Notes: a model not told the origin generated them from the letters alone. A DNA stretch of 64,000 nucleotides from Pohlia nutans (GCA_022496805.1 CM040094.1:9633501-9697500), one strand, 5' to 3'. Counted from the stretch's first letter, positions 34,171 to 46,544 are shown. Numbers and translations are program-made.

Positions 34171-35434
34171 GGCCGGCACAACAAATATTTCAAAATTTCT
34201 TGCGCATGAGTTAGTGTGCAAGAAATTTAGGATTGTACCTTGTTGCACATTGTCCTCTACCTACACCACAACGTTAAGCACCACCACAGAATCCTACGTC
34301 GTCTCATTTTCTACTTGCACGCTTTGTACCTCTTCTACTCTTCCCTCCTTATTTGCCTCAACGTCCAGGACCTCTGTCTGATGAAATCTCCATTTGGGAC
34401 ATTCAAGGCACAACCTAGTAATACCTTAATTCATGCATTTGCACAATCAAGATCCCATTTGATAGCAAGAAATTGCTCTAGAGCATGCAATTGAAAATGC
34501 AAACCCTAAACCCTGATAATATCACGAGATTAGAGTCTAGGAAAGACTAGACGGAAAGAGCACAGCCAAGGCAATGAAGAGGACGAGGGCTACTACAAAG
34601 ACATCAAGAGCAAAGGTGTCGGTCAGGGCATGGTGAAGACGACAGTCAAGGTCACGGCAAAGACGACGGTCAGGACCACGGCGAACAAGACGCTTAGGCG
34701 TCGGCCAGGGCAAAAACGGCGAGGACAAGGACGGCCAAGGCGAAAACGGCAAGGGCGAAGACAACTAGGCCGATGAGGACGGACACAGCCAGGACAAAGA
34801 CGGTTTAGAGTTTAGGCGACATTGCCCGACGGGGTCACCTCAAACACTACAACCTAGGTGAGGACGACGAGGATAGGAGGTAGAGGGCCAAGACAATAGC
34901 CTGAACAAAGGGTTGGATTTAGATCAGGGTTGAGGTATGAGTGATACGAGAAATTAAAAATGATACTCAGGATTGTGAAATAAGGCTGACAGAATTCACC
35001 TCGATATCTTGCTTCTCTTCCTCGAAATCGCTTTCCCCGTCTTCACTAATAGAGGGTTGATTGCTCTGTTGTGAAGTCCTGTATGTCGGCGTCTCCTCCA
35101 TGGTCTCTGGAATTGTCTGCAATCCTTGCTCAGTGACAACGTTGCCATACTCCAAGTCCCTGGCAGTGTACATAGACCCTTCCAATTGCAGTCTATCTCT
35201 GAAGACAACAAAGGCACTATAATATTATCCATTTCTACATACCCTACATCTAACAGTACTATAACACGGGCTCTTCCAGAAAGGCAGAACTAGATTTTAG
35301 CGCTCTTCTCTGAATATAGTTTAAGTGGGCACTACCTCTCAATTATTTTGCATTTAAGCAAATTTTCTCAAATGCTCGATTTCAATCGATATTGCATAGA
35401 ATGTTTTGAGTTTGTATTGCTCCGGGAGTAGATC
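34171..35434. other. Composite-element interior, no secure gene
   Basis: 34560-34870 is a degraded satellite-like tract of RGG/GACGA/AAGGC steps. A minus-strand frame at 34967-35185 (72 aa, acidic: SEDGESDFEEEKQDIEVN) could be part of an exon but has no recognised domain or splice partner. The remainder shows nothing I can name. Confidence 0.3.
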
Positions 35435-35743
35435 ATGGCATTCATTCGAGTCGAAGGTGCAGGCGTTCCTACATCCTTCCCAATAGGAGACGATGGATTT
35501 GCATATGTCTCTGCGTTCAGTTTAAGTTTGACCTTTCAATTTCTCGCAACAACGGTGCATGTAGATGAAGAGGTCTTTGATTCTGAGTCTGGTCAACTTA
35601 CGCACACCGTTAGGCAGCTCTCAACAGTTACAGAAGATGGAAAAGTCTGGTTACTTAGGCCGGGTAGATATAGAGCTTACGGTCTCATGGATTGCTTTAT
35701 GGGCACATCCACCGAACTTTTGACTCCAAGAGAGTCATCCTAA
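35435..35743 (+). CDS. Hypothetical 102-aa protein in the composite element
   Basis: A clean frame from ATG with sequence of ordinary composition (MAFIRVEGAGVPTSFPIGDD; VRQLSTVTEDGKVWLLRPGR). No domain recognised. It is followed after about 10 bp by the Cys/His relic on the same strand and may be its upstream part or an independent element gene. Confidence 0.35.
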   Translation: MAFIRVEGAGVPTSFPIGDDGFAYVSAFSLSLTFQFLATTVHVDEEVFDSESGQLTHTVRQLSTVTEDGKVWLLRPGRYRAYGLMDCFMGTSTELLTPRESS

Positions 35744-35753
35744 ACCCTAAACT

Positions 35754-36541
35754 ATGCAAACAACTATCTTAGCTTGCATGAAAATTGAGCCAGGCTTAGA
35801 GATAATTTATGAACTCAGCGACGATGAAGTCCCAGAGAATGTAGATCACGATCTTATTCTTCATCCTCAGCCTAATCCTCAATCTTCTGCACGCAGCTGT
35901 CCGTCCACCAGTGAGCTGCCCACGCCACTTTCTCTGCTTGCAAATCATAATGTCGTAGAGTGCCTGAAATTGCTATTGGATAGAAAGGGCTCTAGGAATA
36001 TGTTTAAGAAGTTTGACTACAACTCTACATCTATCAAGCGAGTTGAGTTCTTCCCGCCCCAGTACAATGGAGATATCATCTTCGAGTTCCCTTTGATGGG
36101 TTCTTCTTCAAAACCCAGCAGACCAGGCAACTCCGTGCCATGGACAAATACTATGACGGGCATGCATGGACCCGTACTCACACGTCCAACATAGTCAACA
36201 ATTTAGGTTTGATTTTCCGTACCTCCACTAGTTGTGGTCATTTGCGATGTGAAAATGTCCATTGCAATTTTCTAACCGGAGTGCACCGCACGGCAACGGT
36301 TAATGAAACTAAGTGGGATGGAGTATCATCCTCTATTTTTGACGTGGGATCTATTCCTCTCAAATGATCCATTCTGGTTTGCAAATGTTGTAAGGTTCTT
36401 CCTTCATGTCTTGCAACTTGCGATGCCAAAATTTATTACATGCTTGGTAAAGATAGCATGACTAGAGCTTGTGTTCATCTTGGAACTCACGACCACCATT
36501 TCAAGATTGGAGCTTACCGAGACGATATTGCGAGAGGCGAA
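35754..36541 (+). pseudogene. Cys/His-rich (zinc-finger-like) relic, frameshifted
   Basis: Three segments continue one protein. Segment 35754-36110 contains VDHDLILHPQPNPQSSA and NMFKKFDYNSTSIKRVEFFP. After a shift of frame near 36110, 36125-36364 reads MDKYYDGHAWTRTHTSNIVN and TSCGHLRCENVHCNF, a C-x4-C-x4-C cluster with interspersed His. After a TGA at 36365 the frame continues as VCKCCKVLPSCLATCDAKIY and RACVHLGTHDHHFKIG up to a TAG near 36540. The spaced Cys/His pairs suggest a metal-binding N-terminal domain of a transposon-type protein. Family not named; dead as read. Confidence 0.5.
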
Positions 36542-39459
36542 AATTTGGTGGAGAAGCACGTGTAGTGAACTCCTTCTGTCGACTTCCACATCGAGAGGTC
36601 ATATCGCCGCGAAGGCTCTTCCAAGACCACCCTCTCCCCGTCGACTTGTCAACATATATAACCCCAGCTTTCCCAGCTGAAGTTCCCAAGCGACTTCATG
36701 GCAAGAATGTCCGCCGCAACAAGAAGAGCCCATCCATCAAGCAAGCCAACAACTGTGCGACCGCTGCAGCATTCAAAGGTTGCATAAGGAAGGTAGACAT
36801 GGTTCCAATCCGTGCCCTGGGTTGCATCGTCACGTTGGATTCCCGGGCACGCCTTCGACAACTCAGCAGTACCTTTTCACAATTTCCCAATTTCCAGACT
36901 GCTCCTGTCCTTATTTCAAGGAGATACTGACTAAGGCAAAGGAAGGACGCATCCAATAGGCTCACTGCAAACATCTCTATTTTGTCTTCACGGTCGTTTG
37001 TGGGTTTGATGTTGATGTAGATGCCTTCATACATGCACCCACTCTTAGCTTCAACGAAGTTAAGCTAGTTCTTGAGAGCGGATTGTTGACTCATCCAACA
37101 TCCTAGGATACAAAAATGTTGTTGGTTCCATTGTTGACATGTTCACTCTCCAAATCAATGAAATTGTAGTGAGACTAAAAGGGCCACTACTGCAGTTTTG
37201 AAAATCATGTTATATTATTTACGAAACCCTAAACCCTAAACTCTGGTTTTTTTTCTATCTTGTACCCAAACTGGTCTAAACGCTAAAATTGCTATGCATT
37301 TCAAATAATTATGCTGAAACAAGTGGATTGTCCCCTAATAAGACGCTGAAATAACAATCTCTTTTTACCTAAAACCGCGGATTTGGGTCTAATTACAACG
37401 GTTATAGAAACAGCGTGTGCCTTTAATGTGCCTTTATCCCTGAACCACTGACCCTAAACCACGGTAATAGGTACTAAATATTCCACGGTCATAGGTCCAA
37501 AATTTTACTAAAAATATCCGAATATTCGAATATTTACTAATTATAGTGTCGTTGACCACGGTTGACCTGAAATTCTTGCTCGTAATCCCACATTTCTCCG
37601 CTCACTGCTCACCGCTCCCCGCTCCCCGCGCGCACACTATCCTCGTCCTATTTTCTTTTATACCAAATGAAGGTGTGAAGTGGCATTAGGTCCATTTCAC
37701 ACAACCAAAAAGGAGCAACATCCTAGAAAAATCACTTAGCATTATTTCTTGCATACACGTGTAATAACAAGGTATTCAATAGGGAGGTTATTTACTCAAG
37801 TCAAGGATTTTAGGGGATCTATATTTATTAAAAAAATTACTTTCGTACATTTTCAAGCCCCCTTTGAGTAATTATAAATTTATGAGGGATAAATAAATTT
37901 CACCCTATATTACTTATAGTTTTGAATTGTGCCTTTAAATCAATGAAGTTGCAATTAGGGCTCCTCTTGCTATGGTATTTTATTGCTACCTCGCACCATT
38001 GCAAGATAATATAACATTGAGGAGCCACGGCCACCAAGAACAGCAGGGACGACATGCGGTGGCACTGGAAGTGCCCACTCATAGTTAGGGTAGCGTAGTA
38101 TAAGAAAGGCAGGGAGATAGAAACATGGTCAATCTTTTATTCACTCAAACTGGGTCGTAGTCTAGCTTGGACATTGTGTTGCCACTAATGCTTAGAGTGG
38201 TGTACATGTATTTTTTACTCCCTTTGGCACCAAGGAATGAATAATTGCCTATTTTCTCTCTCGCTCTCTCACTCTCATTCAATATTGCTTGTTTCTCTTA
38301 TCATATGAATCTTGTCTTATTCTTTGTGTTATTCCAAGAAACCTCCTCTCTCTTGCCAAGCGAGGAACTGTCTTTAACTACCATGTGATTACTTTGCAAC
38401 GGACACCAAATTTTTTAAGTCATCTCTCTTTCTTTGTAGAATGTACAATGTGTGCACCTGATGTCCTTCGTTATCATAGTTGAACTTGTGGCTACGCACC
38501 CTCCCCTCCTAGAAAAAATAAAAAAATAAAAAAATTAATAATGAGTAAAATAAAGTAAGGGCCTTGGTTGGGCCTGACGTGCTGGCTAGTTTGAAGTTGT
38601 ATGTCGCAACTTGGAAGTCACATTTCGTCACTGTTGGTAGTGGACTTCACCTAGATAGAATAGACGAAGATGATTTTCAACCGGATTTAAGTGCCACACA
38701 AGAAACAAGCATACAACCAAGCATGAGAAATATTATTTTTCCCATGCCTAGTAAATAGGGCTTAAGATTTGTCATACAATCCATAATTTGGAGCACCAAA
38801 ACAAGGACGATCAGGAGAACAAGGAAGGGCAATTCATGCAATAGGATGATGGACACGGGGACGAGGAGGGGCAACAAGACAAGAAGGGATAACATGGGCA
38901 GCCGGATGAGAAGGGACAATGGAGGCAACATGAAAAGAAGCACCAAGAGAAGACATGATGAGTGAGAGGTGCTCACTCACAAGGACTGTCTACTTTATAC
39001 CAAAAAATACTTTGTGGATTGACAAGACATGGGTGGTGATTTCATTTCTACAGTCTTTGCAGGCAGATTCTCCCAGTATACTTGTAACCCTGCCTAGTAG
39101 AACAAAGTGGGGAGGCTTAGTACATCCATTTTAAACAGATTCAGTGGAACACGGTATTGCAAGGGCATTTGCAAGAACTAAAGTTAAAACTTAACTAAAG
39201 TTAGAACTTGTTAGAACTAAAGTTAAACTTAAACATGATGCATGTAGTTTAGATATGTTAGCCATTATGGTTGAGACTTTGAGCACATTGGTTTCTTGTT
39301 TTTGTATTTGGGGTCATTGTTTTTTACGTTTTAATTTTTTTTTTACTATCTTTTGAGGATTTGGAGTTCTGTTTGTTCTTCGAGGATGATTGGGATAATG
39401 AGGTATTCGGGTTTCTGCTAGTGTGGGTGTGAGTTTGGGAGTATGTCCTCAAACACACT
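36542..39459. other. Element right flank and intergenic DNA
   Basis: A frame at 36469-36930 continues past the relic but shows no conserved domain; it may be more of the same decayed ORF. The inverted end of the composite element is at about 37380-37630. From 37631 to 39459 only short frames occur, with no family recognised. Confidence 0.35.
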
Positions 39460-40604
39460 GTAGGCAACCATGTTGTCGATGCACTAGGATGCGTACTAAC
39501 CTTCCCCGAGGATGTAATTCGTTTAAAACAAATGCTACTCCTCAGAGAGCTTTCTAATTTGCACGATGATAGCAATTGTACGCTAATTGATGTCAAACTA
39601 ACCCTCCCCTATTTGGACAGTTTTGAAAGTTCTTTGGTAGAGGATGCTTAGATGCTAGAGCTCACATGCAAGAGTCCAAGTGGGGTAAAGGGCTAAGACA
39701 GTATCCATTAGAGGTCAAAGCACTACACCAACCCATCGTAGAGCTAAAAGGGAAGCTCTATAAGTTAGAGGCAGAGCAGCCACCCAGTATTCATAGAACC
39801 CACAATATTCAAAATGTGTTGTCTGCATTCACAAAGACTGCTTGGTCTATGTTTGGGGTGATGACCTTGGAAAAGTGTGCTTCGGTTGTTGTGGCAGGAA
39901 ATTACAACACACGAGGACTCGAGCCACCACCAAGTTTGTTTGCTGCTTGTGAAGGAACCCTCTCGAGCAAAGGTCATCATTGTGACTAGTCCCGAAAGAT
40001 CTTGGAGGGGCGCATTGTGAAGTTAGAGACCGCTATTTCTGCTCTGCAAGAAGAGAACCGGGTACTAATGGAGGAGGTGAAGGAACAACGTGAGGCGTGT
40101 AAGGCTTATGTGCTACCGAGTCAAAGTCGCATGTCCGGTCTTGGACATCAATTCTTGAACCCTCTACCATCTGGCTCGGGGGTGCCACAACCACATGGAA
40201 CCACTCCAGAGCCAAGTGTTGAAGGGTTTAGGGTTTTGCCTAGATCAAGATTAGAATCGACACAACATGAGGGTAGTAGGAAGAGGTTGCTCGAGTTTTA
40301 CGATGATGACGTCGAGAGTGTTCCGTCTAGTCCTGATGAACCCGAGGTCCGTATTAACGTAATTCCTACTCAATCTCATTCTCTCGCTGTTGGTTCGGGA
40401 GCAGTCCCTGGATCAGGGCAAAGACGGGCAAAGAAAATGTACACTGATAAGGAGGTTGAATGTTTGACACGGGGAGTTGCTACACATGGAAGGCATTGGA
40501 AGAAAATCCTACACGAATATGAGGACGTGTTTAAAGATCGCTCTGAGGTTGACCTAAATGACAAATGGAGAAACCTATGTAGTAAGGATTCAGTTCACGG
40601 TTAA
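39460..40604 (+). pseudogene. Coiled-coil plus telobox-type Myb protein, broken
   Basis: Segment 39460-39651 reads GNHVVDALGCVLTFPEDVIR, acceptor-like TGTAG in front, and ends at TAG. A second frame runs 39666-40604 with one in-frame TAG at 39987. After it comes a predicted coiled coil (ILEGRIVKLETAISALQEEN, then EEVKEQREA), a disordered acidic stretch, and a Myb/SANT domain: YTDKEVECLTRGVATHGRHW, KKILHEYEDVF, and EVDLNDKWRNL. The VDLxDKWRNL signature is typical of telomere-repeat-binding (TRF/TRB-like) Myb domains. If intact it would be nuclear and DNA-binding. The TAG could be avoided by unseen splicing, but I see no good site, so pseudogene is preferred. Confidence 0.55.
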
Positions 40605-41900
40605 CGGTAGAGTGCAGTCATCTATAAACACTTTTGTTTTGGCTATAACTTCAAGTTTTGAGATTTTCTGGAGTTGCACAGTTTGTAGGGTATTATGTAT
40701 GGTTTATGAATACCAAGTGAAACTCCTCTTGCGGGTTGTACACCTTTTTTTTAATTTAATTATAATGTTCTACGATTTTGTTCTATCTAAGTTTTATTTT
40801 TTAATTAGATGATTTGATCGGTTCTTATCAAGCTGTCCAAGAATTCTCATTTTCATTTTTTTTTCCATTTCTCAAGAATTGATAACTGAAGGTCTTCTAT
40901 CAAAGTAATGAGAAATGAAGAAAGGAATAAGAAGGGTGTAAAAATAATCCCTGGTTCAGAATTGAGCAAGGCGGTCAGTTTAGATATGGAAGTCAATGTC
41001 CCGAGAGCCTGCAAACATCTACGAGAACTGAGGAGATGTTTCATCAACTACATCAAACTACACAAGACTTTTCTACAAGGGGACCAAGAAACGGGAAAAT
41101 GCGGAAATGGTTCTAGATTTTTGTTGGATCCCTATTTTTGATCTAAAGGAGCCCCCTTTGGATCATTGCCACCAAAAACTAATCAAGACTATTGTCTAGA
41201 TCCTACTCTTCTACCACAAGCTGGAGTGGATTCTTACCACAAGAGAGTAGCAACATGACCCCCTCCGCCCGCCGCTATACCATAGAATTTATCAGTTTCT
41301 AATCCAGCATTTGCTAAACAATCTAGGTAATACATTTGTTATTTTTATACAAGTTTTTGGAATCATTCCAATGTCCTTAGAATAATTTTTAGGGTCTCCA
41401 GAATCATTTCAATGTGAATGGTCTTTCTTGAATATCAATTGAATTCATCAAAAACATCACATTTACAATTAAGTATTGTTATGAATTCAAAAAATTTAAC
41501 AAATTTGAAGACATTTATGCAAATTCTGAAACAAACATTTGCTTACAACTTCAATTTAGCTACAGCACAAATGCATGCAATTCACGCCTAGCTCTCCCAA
41601 CTCCTACACAAAGAGGAATTACACCAGCTGTTCAAGAGAGAACGTAAGAGTTCCACCAGCTACTTCTATTAAATACTTAATTTATTTGTATATGTCTTTA
41701 AGATCATAAGACAAATTCATTCAAGAGACTCAATATAATCTAACCTTTATGCTTCAAACAATGATGCTGGAATTGCAAGTTCATGGACTGCTCCTCCACC
41801 CACACTTGCCACACCTGGAAGCACATTAACATTTATTGACATTATAGGATAGGAAGACATCAACAGCAAGAATCATTTAGACTATCTATGAGAAGTATGG
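40605..41900. other. Region with possible small exons
   Basis: Islands with coding appearance but no complete gene: PESLQTSTRTEEMFHQLHQT near 41000-41060, and 41555-41647 (CNSRLALPTPTQRGITPAVQ) ending at a GT donor-like GAGAAC|GTAAGAG, then 41750-41870 (YASNNDAGIASSWTAPPPT). They could be exons of the broken gene upstream or of the relic downstream. No family recognised. Confidence 0.3.
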
Positions 41901-42540
41901 GTGGAAGCGAAGAAAGCGTACCACACAGCTCTAGAGAGAAGAAAGTACAATACTCTCCAAGTTGCTGAAAATAATCCACATGGTTGTTTGTTTTGGCAAG
42001 CCATTCAAGAATTGGAGACAACAAGGTTACAGGGAGCTAAAAAGAAACAGGTAGAGATTGAGACCATTACAAATCAACTCATTAACTACAAAAACAATCG
42101 CATCGGATTAACATGTCCAAAGAGTGATTCGGTGAAATTCACTGAAGAAGAGACTGTGCGGGATATAGGAATGTATACGGCTGCACACATCAGGATTCAG
42201 GAGAGAAGTTGAGCCGAATGCTAAACCGTTTTGGAGAGAATGAGAAGAATTGGGACGGTTAGTTCACTCTCTTCCGAGTGATGCACTATGCAAGGAGCAT
42301 GCCCATTTAATTCTGCAGAACTATAATGAACAAGGAACAGTGCACATCACCAACTTAGATGAAGTATTCAACTCTCCTTTTAATAAGAGAATCAGCAAGA
42401 GTTTGTTGAGGTTGATGTGTGAATCAAACAATAAAAAAATGGGCAAAGATCTTATGGAGAAAGACTTTATTCAAAAGAGAGAACCGGTGGAGACAACATC
42501 TCTTGCAGGAGCCCTGCACAGATTTCAAATGCGGCAATAG
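41901..42540 (+). pseudogene. Frameshifted coding relic, unrecognised
   Basis: Frame 41901-42212 (103 aa; KKAYHTALERRKYNTLQVAE, NNPHGCLFWQAIQELE) passes into a second frame, 42207-42540, reading EVEPNAKPFWRE, a TGA, then LGRLVHSLPSDALCKEHAHL and VHITNLDEVFNSPFNKRISK. One shift and one stop break it. Composition is charged and helical. It sits about 1.3 kb after the Myb relic on the same strand. Function unknown. Confidence 0.35.
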
Positions 42541-42852
42541 TACAAGCCTACATGACTTCAAAGGAAATGAATAGCTATTGTCCTCTTGTGAAAAAAATGA
42601 AAAGCTCTTAAAAAGTGAACTAAGGAAACAACAACAGATCTTTCAAATCTAGCTCCACCACTGATCCAACTTTTCCATGCATTGAAGCAAAACTCGCACA
42701 AAGAGAGAGAAGACATAGACTGTACACCCCAATACATGGCGTTTTCTATCATCTCAAGATACTAGTTAGATCATGTAAAGAAAGTTATTGTAATTTCCAG
42801 GCTGCAATCTTCTTAAAGCCACGGTGACAATAAATAACAATATAAATATATC

Positions 42853-43284
42853 ACGGGGAGGTCACTCCATTGTCAAGTAGAACACCACGTGCGAGACAAA
42901 AAAATCTACTTTTTCTAAGTTGCATCACAAAAATGGATCAAAATTTCATCAATTTTTTTTGATGAATAGATATGCACAATATCTATTACATACTAAAATT
43001 TCATAACCAAATCTTATGATCTGTTTTTTTAATAAAACATACCGTTTCTAACTAGAATGACGCAAAATTGAACTAAAACAATTACTATAAAAAAACAATA
43101 TGGCTAAAAATTTCAAAAAAATATACAAAAGATGTTATCAATGGTTATGTATATGTAGAAAAAATATCATAAAATTAAAGCTATCTATGCCATATAATAT
43201 AGGGGTAGCAAACTTGTCTCGCACGTGGTGTTCAACTTGACTCACATGTGGTGTTCAACTTGACTATGGAGTGACCCCCCCTTG
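42853..43284. mobile_element. Mutator-like MITE, 432 bp, 9-bp duplication
   Basis: Inverted termini of about 45 bp share GGTCACTCCAT, GTCAAGT, GAACACCACGTGCGAGACAA. Perfect 9-bp direct repeats AAATATATC flank it (42844-42852 and 43285-43293), as expected for Mutator-like elements. At the right end the phrase GTGGTGTTCAACTTGACT is duplicated in tandem. AT-rich non-coding interior. Confidence 0.8.
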
Positions 43285-45838
43285 AAATATATCTATGTAT
43301 ATCGGCAGTGACTTATCTAGAGAGGAAGAACGACATGCAATGTATGGCTTGCATTATGAATCTTGCATGCTATTCAGAATATCAAGGTCAAAAGCCTGAT
43401 AATATTACTTGGTCGGGAGGAAGGGATTCATAAAAATCCCATAGCGTATTAGCGTCCTCCAACTATGCAACAACTCGTATACTAAGCCCAAGAAAATTAA
43501 AAAGAATAGAACGATCAGAGGCAAGAAGCCACTTGCAATATCCTTATGCATGAGCAAATAGCTTTGAGATATTGCAAATCAACATGCATTGCTTATATTT
43601 GAAATCAATGAAATCCTACGTTGTACAAGGGTCTTACCAATCTTTATATAGATAGTGCTAATTCTTGCTCGTAAATCAAGAGATGAAATGGCAAGAAATT
43701 CATAAAGTGTAGAGGGAAGGGTTCAAGAAACATGGAGTGTTGATGTAGTAAAATTATGTTCAAATCTTGAGAGAGCGAGCCTCACATGTGCCATGCACAC
43801 CACAAACAAGAGTGAGTGTTAGTTGGACGTGCAATAGGTGTCTTCAGCTTGCTCACACTTTGTTATCAGAGCGAAAGATTAAAGCAAATCTACTACACAC
43901 AACAACATCATGTTTGCACGACCGTTCCAGCTATATAAGTATGAGTGCACCTTAGACATTCACAAGCATCAAGAATATCAAGAAAAGCCCGCTTATGAAA
44001 TTATAAAGGAAGAATATAAAACCGAGCAAGTAAGCGAACGAGTCCAGAGGCAGAACCTGGGACATATCGGAGTTCATCAATACAGAACACAAGCATGCTG
44101 GAAATCTACACGTAAATGCTCCGGGCGTATCGAGTAGGTACGGAGCTTGTAGACACAGTAAGTCGACAGACAAAATGACAGGGGGAAGTACAGTGGAGAT
44201 GCATGGGCGTCTGTGCCTCAAGGCAGAAATTCCAAGGTGCATGGATGGCACGTATGGGCTGCCACATCCTCAATATCCGCATAGGGTCTGATGCATTGAA
44301 GCTCGTCATACCCGGTGCTTGAATGACACGTTCGACCATGTCCTTGATATCCGTATAGGGCCTGCTGCCGTGAAACTCGACATGCCCATGTACAAAGCCG
44401 AGTACTGGAGGCATATCAGAGTTAATTTTATAGTATTGTTCATGCTTGATGTTACTGACCATATTATTTTATGGTTGAGAGGGAGGGATACATAAGCTAG
44501 AAGCTCGTCATACCTGGGTACAAAGCCGGGTACTGGAGACATACCATGGTCTTGTATGGTACTGCTCAAGCTTGACTTTACTGTGCTTAGCTAGGTGCAT
44601 GATACCCGTGTGTCAGGGTATTATGGTTGTGTGAGGGTATAGTATCTGAGTACAAATACGGAGTATAGCTACTCGTAGGTAGTTTTGTACTTTGTAAGGG
44701 TATGTGTTGACATTCGCCATAGCACTATAACCCCCTGAGATGGACTAACTGAGTGAGAGAATAGTAAATCAATAAATATTTCTTTTTATATCACAACTCT
44801 AATTAAGGTAGTGTTACACTAAGACTAGAGAGAGAGAGAAAGATAGCACGCTAGGGTTAAGATTGATAACAACAAAAACGCATCCAACACAAAAAGACGG
44901 AAGTGGAAACATAACTGATGTCTTCTGCCGCAGCTTGCAACTTAGAGAGTGAAGAGTGCGGCAAGAGAGGGAATAATGTGGCCAAAACTTAGGATTTGGA
45001 GTGCTGCCTTCACAAGACCCACGACAACAAAAACGCATCCAACACAAAAAGATGGAGGTGGAGACACAACTGATGTCTTGTGCCCCAACCTGCAACTCAG
45101 AGAGTGAGGAGTGTCGGGCAAATGGGATGGATTGTCGGGCATATGGGATGTATTTTGGTTCAAATTTAAAATGTGTACGTATACAAATACAAGCCGATAC
45201 CTCGTTGAAATATACTAACCACCCGAAATCCGTTTGTAGGGTAGAATCTTTCCATGGTTCATCGAATCTTTTCCGGAGTACATAGCATCTTCCCATGATA
45301 CATACAATCTTCCCCGAGGTATAAAGCATCTTTTCCAGGGTATAAAGAACGTTACCCGACGTGTAGAGCATCTTAACCCTCAAACGACATATGCTTTGTT
45401 AATACCACTTCCAAAATTTCTTTTAAATTCCATTTTAAGCATGATTATGTTTTTAATTTACTTTGGCTCTATTCTAAAAAAGTATAGATCTCTCTAAGGT
45501 GCTCGGTTTGGCATTTTAAAAACCCCATTTGGTGCAATGAAGTAGAAGCTACCCCGTCTCTAAATCCCCCGCTGGTCTTGAATGCGGGGTACTATTCATC
45601 CATCCCTCCTTTTTTCGAAATTTCCATTTTGAACACCTTCGGTGCTTTTTTTGGTAATTTGTACGCTACGGCCCCAAATTACCCTAGGAAGACCTACTTG
45701 GGAATAAAAAACCATTGAAGGAGGGGGTTGTTTTTTAAGGTGAGCCCTGAACCTAACAAAAATAAGGAGCACTTTTGTCCCCATTGCCACCAGAGATTTA
45801 GAGAAATCCTAAAAGTTATGAGCAAGATTCTCCCAAAA
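43285..45838. repeat. Intergenic DNA with local duplications
   Basis: No gene supported. At 44220-44580 phrases such as GTACAAAGCCGRGTACTGGAG and ATCCGYATAGGG recur in a degenerate tandem pattern. At 44872-44945 and 45025-45110 a block (AACAAAAACGCATCCAACAC, ACTGATGTCTTSTGCC) is duplicated directly. At 45285-45375 a minisatellite of about 20-22 bp repeats RTAWAGCATCTTCCC; a further unit lies at 46300-46325, on the other side of the MITE 45841-46262. Confidence 0.5.
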
Positions 45839-45840
45839 TA

Positions 45841-46262
45841 AGGTAGACGATCTGTTTCCGATCACCTTAAGCAATTCAGCATACTTCCGGTGGAGTAACG
45901 AATAGGCAAATAATTTTGCAGTGTAGGGAAATAGATTTGAAGAAGGTCACATATTTTTGAACAAAATTTCGGGCAATATTGAATTTACTACGAATTTCCA
46001 AAGTGAAGATTCTCTCCAACCCGTTCTCGCAATATAGGCTGACCTATTTCCAAGAACTGTAAAACTAAATTTCAAGAACACATGATATCATACTAACTCG
46101 GTAACAAATTTCTATTCTCGGCGCCAACCATTCCATATTAAGAAGAAACATGTTTCCGTCACCGTTTACGAATGAATTCGAAAATAATGCAGGCTGCTTC
46201 ACGGAAATAGGTCGCCCTATATTGCGTGATTGGGGGCCTGATCGGAAACAGGTCGTCTACCT
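45841..46262 (-). mobile_element. TA-flanked MITE with AGGTAGACGACC ends, 422 bp
   Basis: Inverted ends AGGTAGACGATCTGTTTCCG and CGGAAACAGGTCGTCTACCT, flanked by TA (45839-45840, 46263-46264). Same length and nearly the same sequence, in opposite orientation, as the copy at 55609-56030. Non-coding. It lies about 280 bp before the CLT-A start codon. Confidence 0.92.
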
Positions 46263-46544
46263 TATAACCAAGTCCTTTTAAGCGTCAAGCATTTTTTCCA
46301 AAGTGCAGAGCATCTTCCCCGGGGTACCAATAAACGTCAATTCCTAGCCCTTTTGGCCTTGTCCCCTGCCGCGACTCACGAGTGCCCGCCCGTCCGGCGC
46401 CAGCTCGGATGTTGCAAGCCCTTGGATGGCGCTGACATGGCTGAACCGCCCAGATTCGCCGTGAACACTCACGCTCCTTCGCATTCAAGTGAGCCAGGCG
46501 CCCACGATTCCAAACAGGAGAACCTTTGCCGGCATTCATTCATG

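Larger units (their letters stand above)
27234..37630. mobile_element. Putative 10.4-kb composite element with inverted ends
   Basis: The left edge has GTGAGCAGTGAGCAGTGAGCAG, then CCTATTACCGCGG and TACCTATAGCCGTGGAATTTAG. The right edge has, in reverse complement, GAGCGGTGAGCAGTGAGCGG, then ACCTATGACCGTGGAATA and ACCTATTACCGTGG. The same set of motifs at both edges in opposite orientation suggests terminal and subterminal inverted repeats of one large element (CACTA-, Mutator- or foldback-like). No clear target duplication was found. Alternatively these are two separate MITE relics. Confidence 0.4.

Noticed and set aside
34500..37240. Telomere-like AAACCCTAAACCCTAAA at 34500 and 37225
   Set aside because: Only two tandem heptamers at each place; too short for an interstitial telomere array.
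44106..45383. Minus-strand frames of 118 and 189 aa
   Set aside because: They cover local tandem duplications and a roughly 20-bp minisatellite, and no domain is visible.
46353..46544. Longer N-terminus for CLT-A
   Set aside because: The frame is open but shares nothing with copy B before the common MSVFA start; kept only as an alternative.
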